This document shows, in pieces, positions 1 to 6,083 of a stretch of 10,751 nucleotides of DNA; the first letter of the stretch is position 1; each line of letters starts with the position of its first letter. This DNA is from Bacteroidota bacterium. GTDB lineage: Bacteria; Bacteroidota; Bacteroidia; J057. A model generated the notes under the pieces. The model saw only the letters and a program-made list of their open reading frames with translations, ran no database searches and had not been told where the DNA came from. The translations under genes and the position numbers were made by a program. The stretch covers positions 1-10,751 of the forward strand of contig CAUJFT010000090.1 of assembly GCA_963169475.1 (NCBI GenBank), written 5' to 3'.

Positions 1-686
1 ATAAAAATGATAATGAGGTTTTGCTTTTTGGTAGCGGAGGAGGGGTCATAAAACCCAAAACAACCGGGCAAAAGCTGATAATAGAAGCCGTAAACCGGTT
101 TGATGTGGTGTTTGCGGTGGGACCTGCCGGAACAGGAAAAACCTACATGGCAGTAGCAATGGCAGTAAAAGCACTTAAGGAAAAAAGGGTTAAAAAAATC
201 GTACTTTCTCGTCCGGCTGTAGATGCAGGGGAGAGTCTTGGGTTTCTGCCGGGAGATATGAAAGAAAAGGTGGACCCTTATCTTCGCCCTATGTATGATG
301 CCTTAGAAGATATGATACATGCCGAAAAACTGAAATTTTATCTCCAACAAAATGTCATAGAAATAGCACCCTTAGCCTTTATGCGCGGCAGGACGCTTAG
401 TAATGCGTTTATCATTCTTGACGAAGCCCAAAATACCACCGAAATGCAGATGCGAATGTTTCTTACGCGTTTAGGCGAAAATTCTAAGATGATTATTACG
501 GGAGACGATTCCCAAATAGACCTGCCTCATAAAGTGCGTTCAGGGCTTATACAAGCAGTTAGGCTTTTTTCAAACGTCAAAGGTATTGGAGTGGTTCACC
601 TCAAAGGTTCAGATGTAGTAAGGCATAAAATTGTGAAAGAAATTATTGCCGCTTATGAAATAGAAGATAGATTGAGAAGAGAGTAA
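1..686 (+). CDS. phoH: PhoH-family P-loop ATPase, 5' end cut off by the window
   Basis: The reading frame is open from base 3, with no stop before the window edge, so the N-terminus (roughly the first 90-100 residues by family length) is missing; the TTG at 21 is internal. About 227 residues are visible. Counting from that TTG, the Walker A motif GPAGTGKT is at 34-41, the Walker B stretch FIILDEAQ at 130-137, and the helicase-like GDDSQIDLP at 161-169. These three in this order and spacing are diagnostic of PhoH/PhoL (YbeZ-like) proteins, cytoplasmic ATPases linked in other bacteria to RNA handling and phosphate or stress responses. The exact substrate is not settled by sequence. The family assignment is firm; the biological role is inferred only from the family. 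The gene ends with TAA, and no clear terminator follows. Confidence 0.95.
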   Translation, partial: KNDNEVLLFGSGGGVIKPKTTGQKLIIEAVNRFDVVFAVGPAGTGKTYMAVAMAVKALKEKRVKKIVLSRPAVDAGESLGFLPGDMKEKVDPYLRPMYDALEDMIHAEKLKFYLQQNVIEIAPLAFMRGRTLSNAFIILDEAQNTTEMQMRMFLTRLGENSKMIITGDDSQIDLPHKVRSGLIQAVRLFSNVKGIGVVHLKGSDVVRHKIVKEIIAAYEIEDRLRRE

Positions 687-703
687 TTGCTAGGTAGAAA
701 CTT

Positions 704-758
704 CCTATAAAATAATTGGGTTAAAATGCAACTACAACCCTTTAATTGGGGTTATAGG
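704..758 (+). promoter_or_regulatory. Possible structured leader upstream of queE with alternative hairpins
   Basis: CCTATAA at 704-710 is the perfect complement of TTATAGG at 752-758. Inside this outer stem, GGGTT (718-722) can pair with AACCC (736-740). The same AACCC can instead pair with GGGTT at 749-753 as part of a 9-bp stem with one mismatch (732-740 with 749-757). The two GGGTT elements sit in near-identical direct repeats beginning TAATTGGG. Competing pairings of this kind are seen in attenuators, but short AT-rich stems also arise by chance. No run of T follows on the + strand, so this is not a convincing terminator for the upstream gene. It lies 72 bases before the queE start. Confidence 0.3.
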
Positions 759-829
759 AGACTAATAAAGGGGAGATTTTAAAGGATTTATTGTGTTAAA
801 GCCTCATAGATTTTTCCGAATGATGCAGA

Positions 830-1477
830 ATGAAAAGCGTATTATTGAAAAACGAACAGAAATTATTATATGGGCTGGCTAATCCGCTTCCGGTGATGGA
901 GCATTTTTACACATTACAAGGAGAGGGAGTATATTCCGGCAATCCGGCCTACTTTATTCGCCTTGCGGGTTGTGATGTAGGGTGTCATTGGTGTGATGTG
1001 AAAGAATCATGGCAGTATGATGAAACCCAAATGCAGGAAGTAGAAATATTAGCAAAAACCGCGTCAGAGTCCGGTACAAATATTGTCGTCATTACCGGTG
1101 GAGAGCCTTCTATTTACGACCTATCTTTGCTGACGCAAGCATGTCATCGTTACGGACTTAGAACCCATATCGAAACTGCCGGTGTACACCCGCTGAAGGG
1201 GGCTTTTGATTGGGTATGTCTTTCTCCTAAGAAGTTTATACCCCCACTACAGGATTATTATGCGATTGCCAATGAGTTAAAAATCATTGTGTATAATAAA
1301 AGTGATTTTCATTGGGCAGAGCAGCATGCTGCGCCTTGCTCCGATAAAACGACCCTTTTATTGCAAGCAGAATGGGGACAAAAAGAGAAAATGTATCCCC
1401 TTATTACGAACTACATTCTCCAAAATCCTCAATGGAAACTTAGCCTGCAAACACATAAATACTTAGAAATTCCTTAA
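830..1477 (+). CDS. queE: 7-carboxy-7-deazaguanine synthase (radical SAM)
   Basis: QueE converts 6-carboxytetrahydropterin to 7-carboxy-7-deazaguanine, the ring-contraction step in queuosine and other deazaguanine pathways. It works in the cytoplasm with S-adenosylmethionine and a [4Fe-4S] cluster. The cluster ligands are visible as a C-x3-C-x2-C motif (Cys48, Cys52, Cys55). The substrate-site QGEG is at 30-33 and the SAM-binding GGEP at 90-93. The ending QTHKYLEIP is typical of the family. At 215 residues it is a normal length. The residue after the CD of the cluster motif is Val57, where some characterised QueE enzymes carry a Thr that helps bind magnesium; CDV appears usual for this phylum. 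ATG 830 is the first start after an in-frame TGA at 821-823. It is probably the first gene of an operon, with tag 26 bases downstream. Confidence 0.95.
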   Translation: MKSVLLKNEQKLLYGLANPLPVMEHFYTLQGEGVYSGNPAYFIRLAGCDVGCHWCDVKESWQYDETQMQEVEILAKTASESGTNIVVITGGEPSIYDLSLLTQACHRYGLRTHIETAGVHPLKGAFDWVCLSPKKFIPPLQDYYAIANELKIIVYNKSDFHWAEQHAAPCSDKTTLLLQAEWGQKEKMYPLITNYILQNPQWKLSLQTHKYLEIP

Positions 1478-1503
1478 AAACTCAAAACCTTCCAGCCTAA
1501 ATT

Positions 1504-2094
1504 ATGCCGCTCTCCGATAAAAAACGCTGTAAATGGATAAATGAGGACCCTCTGTACATACGGTATCATGATGAAGAATGGGGGGTGCCGGTTTCTGACG
1601 ACAGAATGTGGTTTGAGTTTATTACCTTAGATGCTTTTCAGGCAGGGCTAAGTTGGTACACAATTATTAAGAAAAGAGAAAACTTTCGTAGGGCTTTTGA
1701 TAATTTTGAGCCAGAAGTTATTGCCAGGTATGAGGAGACCAAAATAGCGACCTTAATAGAGGATAAGAGTATTATTCGTAACCACCTAAAAATCAAAGCT
1801 ACTGTCGTTAATGCAAAGGCTTTTTTGAAAATAAAGGAAGAGTTTGGGAGCTTTAATACATTTATCTGGCAGTTTACAGAGAATAAAACGCTCATTAACC
1901 AATGGGCAAATACAAATGAAGTGCCGGCACATACCGAAATCTCTGACCTGATGAGTAAAGCCCTGATTAAACGGGGATTTAAGTTTGTAGGAAGCACAAT
2001 TTGTTATGCCTTTATGCAGGCTGCCGGAATCGTAAATGACCATACTATTGATTGTTACAGACACAAGGAGTGCTGTGAAATCGCAAAAAAATAG
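1504..2094 (+). CDS. tag: DNA-3-methyladenine glycosylase I
   Basis: This cytoplasmic base-excision repair enzyme removes 3-methyladenine from alkylated DNA. The zinc site of the family is complete: Cys9, His22, His180 and Cys184 match E. coli Tag Cys4, His17, His175 and Cys179 with a constant offset of five, so the two proteins appear collinear without gaps between these points. QAGLSW (46-51) and KKREN follow in the usual order. The length, 196 residues, is close to the E. coli 187. One oddity is at residue 43: the position equivalent to E. coli Glu38, which contacts the flipped 3-methyladenine, is Asp here. The gene sits 26 bases after queE and 5 bases before the glycosyltransferase, which suggests co-transcription. 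Confidence 0.95.
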   Translation: MPLSDKKRCKWINEDPLYIRYHDEEWGVPVSDDRMWFEFITLDAFQAGLSWYTIIKKRENFRRAFDNFEPEVIARYEETKIATLIEDKSIIRNHLKIKATVVNAKAFLKIKEEFGSFNTFIWQFTENKTLINQWANTNEVPAHTEISDLMSKALIKRGFKFVGSTICYAFMQAAGIVNDHTIDCYRHKECCEIAKK

Positions 2095-2099
2095 TTTTT

Positions 2100-3401
2100 A
2101 TGAAAAAAATACTGATTATTACCTATTATTGGCCTCCGAGTGGAGGTAGTGGTGTACAACGGTGGTTGAAGTTTGTAAAATATCTAAGAGAATACGGCTG
2201 GGAGCCAATCATATATACTGCTGAAAACGGAGAGTATCCTGTCCTTGATACTTCCCTTGAAAACGATGTTCCTACGGGTATCACTGTACTTAAACGCCCA
2301 ATTTGGGAGCCTTATGATTTATATAAGTCTTTTGTAGGGCAAAAAAAGGAAGAGAGAATGATTATGGGAAATCTATCAGAAAACAAAAAATCTTCTTTTC
2401 TTTCTAATATTGCGACCTTTATCCGGGGTAATTTTTTTATCCCAGATGCAAGGCGATTTTGGATAAATCCCTCTGCCGACTTTCTTACAAGTTACCTTAA
2501 AGAGAATCCGGTAGAGGTAATCGTTACTACTGGTCCTCCTCATAGTATGCACATGATAGGACTGAAGGTAAAGCAGCGTACCGGGGTCAAATGGGTTGCC
2601 GATTTTAGAGACCCATGGACAGCAATAGATTTTTACAAAGACCTTATGCTTACGCCAATTGCAGACGCGATACATCATTCTATGGAAAAGAAGGTGTTAC
2701 AAAATGCAGATAGTGTAATTGTAGCAAGTTTGCTCCGTAAATATCAGTTTGAGGAAATCCTTAATCGGCATTATGAAGTCATCACAAACGGATACGATGA
2801 AGCCGATATAACGGAAGATTACTTACCCGATAAGGAACGCTTCACGATTTCTCATATTGGATTAATGAATAAGGATAGAAATCATCTTGTTTTTTGGGAG
2901 GCTTTGTCTGAACTTACGAAAGAAGACCCCATTTTTGCCGAAAAACTCAACATTCAATTTGTAGGGAAAGCTGACAGTTCGTTATTAACTACCATTGATG
3001 AGTATGGAATGCGTAATTGGGTTACCTTTACAGATTATATTCCTCATAAAGAGGTGCTTAAAGTTCAGAAAAAATCCCACGTCCTCTATATACCGGCAAG
3101 CAATGTATTTAGTTCAAAATTACAATTGCCCGCTAAGTTATTTGAATATATGGCAGTAAAAAGACCGGTTTTATGTGTGGGGGACGAAGATAGTGATGTG
3201 GCATTAATTATCAAGGACACTCAATGTGGACTTGTATCCGGATTTACGGACAAGGCTAGGCTCAAGGAAAATTTGAAAACCTTGTTTTTGCGATTTAAAG
3301 CAGGAGAGTTTGCGACCCAACCTAAAAATATTGAACAATACAGCCGAAGAAACCTCACCGAAAAACTCTCTTACCTACTAAATTCGCTAGTGAGTATTTG
3401 A
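2100..3401 (+). CDS. GT-B fold glycosyltransferase (GT4-like)
   Basis: A 433-residue protein with the two-domain layout of GT-B enzymes. The N-terminal half begins with a Rossmann strand and a glycine-rich loop (WPPSGGSGVQRW, 11-22), then TTGPPHS at 143-149 and ADFRDPW at 167-173. The C-terminal half carries the nucleotide-sugar-binding segment LPAKLFEYMA at 343-352, with Glu349 the likely nucleotide-contacting residue, followed by a GDEDSDVA loop. The upstream Glu of the classical E-x7-E motif is replaced by Leu341, as expected for this LPxKLFEY subgroup. No signal peptide or membrane segment is evident, so it likely acts at the cytoplasmic face of the membrane on surface polysaccharide or glycolipid. 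Donor and acceptor cannot be told from the sequence. It starts 5 bases after tag and is probably the last gene of the operon. Confidence 0.88.
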   Translation: MKKILIITYYWPPSGGSGVQRWLKFVKYLREYGWEPIIYTAENGEYPVLDTSLENDVPTGITVLKRPIWEPYDLYKSFVGQKKEERMIMGNLSENKKSSFLSNIATFIRGNFFIPDARRFWINPSADFLTSYLKENPVEVIVTTGPPHSMHMIGLKVKQRTGVKWVADFRDPWTAIDFYKDLMLTPIADAIHHSMEKKVLQNADSVIVASLLRKYQFEEILNRHYEVITNGYDEADITEDYLPDKERFTISHIGLMNKDRNHLVFWEALSELTKEDPIFAEKLNIQFVGKADSSLLTTIDEYGMRNWVTFTDYIPHKEVLKVQKKSHVLYIPASNVFSSKLQLPAKLFEYMAVKRPVLCVGDEDSDVALIIKDTQCGLVSGFTDKARLKENLKTLFLRFKAGEFATQPKNIEQYSRRNLTEKLSYLLNSLVSI

Positions 3402-3413
3402 ATTTAGTAGGTA
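3372..3413. terminator. Inverted repeat between convergent genes, candidate bidirectional terminator
   Basis: TACCTACTAAATTC at 3372-3385 is the exact reverse complement of GAATTTAGTAGGTA at 3400-3413, giving a 14-bp stem with a 14-base loop. The second arm begins inside the TGA stop codon of the glycosyltransferase, so the first arm and loop are coding. No T-run follows on the + strand. On the - strand the stem is followed within about ten bases by TTTTT (complement of 3361-3365), which fits better with ending rho transcripts; the rho stop is 52 bases away. It may also act as a 3' stabilising hairpin for both messages. Confidence 0.6.
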
Positions 3414-3464
3414 GTCGTGGGCGTAAATCTTGCTTCTGTGCTTGTACGGTCTGGGCAAGAGAGA

Positions 3465-5258
3465 TTAACCGTTCATGGAGAGTAAGAACTCATTATTATC
3501 CATCGTGTTTCTCATTTTCCCGACAAGAAATTCCATTGCTTCTATGGAGTTCATATCAGAGAGGAAACGGCGAAGAATGTATAGACGTTTAAGGTCGCGC
3601 ATCTCAATGAGGAGGTCTTCTCTACGTGTACCAGAGCCTTGTACATCAATAGCCGGATAAATTCTACGGTTTGCGAGGCGGCGGTCAAGTTGGAGTTCCA
3701 TATTTCCCGTACCTTTAAACTCTTCAAATATAACCTCGTCCATTTTACTACCAGTATCAGTAAGGGCGGTAGCAAGGATAGTAAGAGAGCCTCCGAACTC
3801 GATTTTACGCGCCGCTCCAAAAAAGCGTTTGGGCTTATGGAGTGCGTTAGCGTCCACCCCTCCGGATAGTACTCTGCTTGATGCCGGAGTAACTGTATTA
3901 TGCGCGCGCGCAAGACGGGTGATAGAGTCCAAAAGGATAACTACATCATGTCCACATTCTACCAATCTTTTGGCTTTTTCTATAACCACATTGGCTACAT
4001 GAACGTGGTTTTCGGCAGGCTCATCAAAGGTCGAAGCAATTACTTCTGCATTTACACTTCTTCGCATGTCGGTTACCTCTTCTGGACGCTCGTCTATCAG
4101 GAGAATAATAAGATATACTTCGGGGTGATTCTTGGCAATAGCATTTGCAATTTTTTGAAGAAGAATTGTTTTACCGGTTTTGGGTTGAGCCACAATCAAT
4201 CCTCTTTGGCCCTTTCCAATAGGAGCAAACAAATCCAAAATCCGGAGTGACATATCCTCTTTCAGGCTTCTATCTATGATATTAAACTTTTCTTGGGGGA
4301 AAAGCGGAGTAAGGTGGTCAAAGAAAATACGGTCGCGTACCTCTTCTACTGTCCTACCATTAATGGTATCTACTTTTAGAAGGGCAAAATACCGTTCACT
4401 ATCTTTGGGTGGGCGAATTTGCCCTAGAACGGTATCCCCCGTTTTCAGTCCAAATAGCTTGATTTGAGAGGGAGAAACATATATATCATCTGGAGAAGGG
4501 CGATAATTGTATTCCGAAGACCGGAGGAATCCGTAACCCTCTGTAATTTCCAATACTCCCTGATTATAGATTGCAGCCTCTTCTATTGAAGGCGTTTGTT
4601 CTTCCTCACGCCGGATATTATTCCTTTCTTTTATGGGTTTTGCGGGTGGCGGTGGCGGCACATTCTGCCTAATAATAGGAGGCTTTTCGCGTGTAGGAGG
4701 GGGGAGGGGTATTTGTTTATTAATGGGTTTATCCTCTTTTTTGGGGAAATCATATTTCTTTTTAAAGGGTTGAGGTTCTTTTGGGAGTTTCTCTTCCTGT
4801 TTTGTTATTTTATTTTCTTCCTTAATTTCTGTATTGGGTGTTTCCTTAATTTCTGTATTGGGTGTTTCCTTGATTTCTGTATTAGGTGTTTCCTTATTGA
4901 TTATATCTACTGTAACTACTGCTTCTTTATTTAGCGGGCTAACAAGGATTTCCGATGGCTCTAATTGGATAATATTAGGAGTTTGCTTTTCTAATACTTT
5001 TGGTTCTTTATGTTTTGTCACTACGACAGGTTCTACCTTTTTGGGAGGGGTTTTAACTTTGTCTGGAGACTTGGTATTTTTTTTCTCCTTTTCAATTTTT
5101 TTTTCTTCTATAGGGGCAGGAGGAGCATCGTATGATGCTAAGATTTGACGAACAAGCTCGTCTTTAGAAACCTTCTGTATATCTGTAAGCCCTTGCTTCC
5201 TTGCAATTACTCTAAGTTTGGTAGTATCAAACCCATTCAATTCTTCAATACTATGCAT
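3465..5258 (-). CDS. rho: Transcription termination factor Rho with long disordered N-terminal insert
   Basis: Rho is the hexameric RNA-dependent ATPase that ends transcription at factor-dependent sites. Residues 1-45 form the Rho_N helical domain. Residues about 46-225 are low complexity, rich in Lys, Glu and Pro, and hold three ETPNTEIK repeats (123-146). The cold-shock-type RNA-binding domain begins near 234 (GVLEITEGYGFLRS). The RecA-type ATPase domain carries Walker A QPKTGKT (358-364, Lys363), the Walker B strand VVILLD (439-444), the Q-loop region SGGVDANALHKPKRFFGAAR (465-484) and GSGTRRE (541-547). All expected catalytic motifs are intact. At 597 residues against about 420 in E. coli, the excess lies in the insert, as is usual in Bacteroidota. 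The ATG at 5258 gives a complete Rho_N domain; it has no clear Shine-Dalgarno sequence. The gene converges on the glycosyltransferase and has an unusually long upstream gap. Confidence 0.98.
   Translation of the reverse strand: MHSIEELNGFDTTKLRVIARKQGLTDIQKVSKDELVRQILASYDAPPAPIEEKKIEKEKKNTKSPDKVKTPPKKVEPVVVTKHKEPKVLEKQTPNIIQLEPSEILVSPLNKEAVVTVDIINKETPNTEIKETPNTEIKETPNTEIKEENKITKQEEKLPKEPQPFKKKYDFPKKEDKPINKQIPLPPPTREKPPIIRQNVPPPPPAKPIKERNNIRREEEQTPSIEEAAIYNQGVLEITEGYGFLRSSEYNYRPSPDDIYVSPSQIKLFGLKTGDTVLGQIRPPKDSERYFALLKVDTINGRTVEEVRDRIFFDHLTPLFPQEKFNIIDRSLKEDMSLRILDLFAPIGKGQRGLIVAQPKTGKTILLQKIANAIAKNHPEVYLIILLIDERPEEVTDMRRSVNAEVIASTFDEPAENHVHVANVVIEKAKRLVECGHDVVILLDSITRLARAHNTVTPASSRVLSGGVDANALHKPKRFFGAARKIEFGGSLTILATALTDTGSKMDEVIFEEFKGTGNMELQLDRRLANRRIYPAIDVQGSGTRREDLLIEMRDLKRLYILRRFLSDMNSIEAMEFLVGKMRNTMDNNEFLLSMNG
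4821..4892 (-). repeat. Three tandem 24-bp repeats inside rho
   Basis: Three adjacent 24-base units at 4821-4844, 4845-4868 and 4869-4892. The first two are identical and the third differs at two positions. As 24 is a multiple of three, each unit adds one ETPNTEIK octapeptide to the disordered part of Rho, and copy-number change would keep the reading frame. The near identity at DNA level suggests recent duplication by slippage. Confidence 0.95.
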
Positions 5259-5288
5259 AAGTTTAATGAGATTATTTTTTTATTGCTT

Positions 5289-5338
5289 CCGGAGCTAACC
5301 GTTTCTATTCAAAAGCATAGCTTCCCGGCTGTTTTTTT
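5289..5338. promoter_or_regulatory. Hairpin just upstream of the rho start; terminator-like on the + strand
   Basis: CCGGAGCTA (5289-5297) pairs with TAGCTTCCCGG (5318-5328) as a 9-bp stem with small bulges. In the rho message it would sit about 30 bases before the start codon. On the opposite (+) strand the same stem is followed four bases later by TTTTTTT (5332-5338), the form of an intrinsic terminator that would stop antisense transcripts leaving rho. It stands out because it is GC-rich within AT-rich surroundings. Confidence 0.4.
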
Positions 5339-5495
5339 ACAAATGGTTTATCAGAGGAGTTAAATATTAACACTAAATTTTATCATGTTATTTGATTAAA
5401 TAAAACGAACGATAAAAACAATTTTGTGCCAATATTTGAGGTGTTTATTTAATAATTATATTGATTATTTTGACCACGAAAAAGCAAAATACTCA

Positions 5496-5528
5496 TTGTA
5501 AGTTAGTACACGGAAAAATAACTTACAA
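5496..5528. promoter_or_regulatory. Perfect 10-bp hairpin in the presumed rho leader
   Basis: TTGTAAGTTA (5496-5505) and TAACTTACAA (5519-5528) are exact reverse complements separated by 13 bases. The loop holds an A-run on the + strand and a T-run on the - strand. No T-tract follows closely on either side, so it is not a standard terminator. It could be a leader structure in rho mRNA or a DNA operator. Confidence 0.4.
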
Positions 5529-5741
5529 AATCTCTCACAGTCAGTAATAATCTTGAAAATCGCGTTGGTCTTAGTGTGATATCATTACAGCGAAAACAAA
5601 AGAACAAATAACGAAAATTTAGAAATCAAAAGAAAATCCCTCTTTATGATTTAAATTTTATAAAAGTTAACATATCAATCAAAACCAACCAATCAGGCTC
5701 TTTTAGTCCCAACAATAAGATTAAAAGAAGAAATCCCTATT

Positions 5742-5756
5742 AACAGATAGTCTGTT
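5742..5756. promoter_or_regulatory. Small palindrome next to the candidate rho promoter
   Basis: AACAGA-TAG-TCTGTT is a perfect 6-bp inverted repeat with a 3-base spacer. It lies about 10 bases downstream, in the rho direction, of the TAAATTTG box, which is where an operator overlapping the start of transcription would be. Short palindromes are common by chance, so the evidence is positional. Confidence 0.25.
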
Positions 5757-5765
5757 TTGAGACCG

Positions 5766-5773
5766 CAAATTTA
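5766..5773 (-). promoter_or_regulatory. Bacteroidota-type -7 box (TAAATTTG), candidate rho promoter
   Basis: Read on the - strand, this octamer fits the TAnnTTTG consensus of the main Bacteroidota sigma factor and is followed by CGGTC. It is the only exact match I found in the gap in this direction. The matching TTTG element expected near -33 is absent, and that region is instead very A/T-rich, including the T8A8 block, which could serve as an upstream activating tract. If it is used, the rho leader would be about 500 bases. Confidence 0.4.
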
Positions 5774-6083
5774 GAAACATTTTTCATATTCTGCATTTTT
5801 TTTATTTTTTTTAAAAAAAATAATTATTTTACTTTTTCGTGAAAAAAGGGACGGCTACTTCCGTTTTTCTGTAATTAGATATTGCCGTTAGATATAATCC
5901 CTGTATAACCCCCTCTAAACATGCTTTTCAATTTGATATGAATTGTTTTATATAAAAGGAACAATTGACTATAAAAATACTATGTTTCTTTGAGCGTAAC
6001 ACACACATACATAATATTGATATAAAACAGAGATGTTTGAGGCGTAAAAGAAGCACCCGCAGCCAAGCACGCGCGCATACACC

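Larger units (their letters stand above)
5259..6083. other. AT-rich intergenic region, probable long rho leader and promoter region
   Basis: About 825 bases separate rho from the end of the surface-protein gene, both on the - strand. I find no open frame with recognisable protein content and no tRNA or rRNA. The sequence is strongly AT-rich, with a T8A8 block at 5805-5820. It contains a candidate promoter box, a small palindrome and two hairpins, listed separately. Between about 5850 and 6083 I see only weak signals: two copies of TTAGATAT (5875-5882, 5888-5895) and a 7-bp inverted repeat (5941-5947 with 5960-5966) without a T-run. Confidence 0.7.

Noticed and set aside
21..23. TTG as the start of the PhoH protein
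   Set aside because: The frame is open further upstream to the window edge and family members have about 90 more residues.
718..760. PreQ1 class I riboswitch upstream of queE
   Set aside because: A 5-bp stem with a 13-base loop is present, but the A-rich tail needed for the pseudoknot is missing; the following bases are TTTAATTGGGG.
1638..2064. - strand open frames over tag
   Set aside because: They are antisense to a gene whose family residues are all in place; no homology is recognisable.
3398..3592. + strand open frame after the glycosyltransferase gene
   Set aside because: It runs antisense into the well-supported rho gene, has no recognisable protein content and a Cys/Arg-rich composition typical of shadow frames. 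Other + strand frames across rho up to 5258 are rejected for the same reason.
4821..4892. CRISPR-like array
   Set aside because: The units are directly adjacent with no spacers and encode an in-frame peptide repeat.
4834..5148. + strand frame with repeated GVSLISVL
   Set aside because: The repetition is simply the antisense reading of the 24-bp repeats of rho.
5941..5966. Terminator for the surface-protein gene
   Set aside because: A 7-bp AT-rich inverted repeat (AATTGTT with AACAATT) is present, but on the - strand it is not followed by a T-run.
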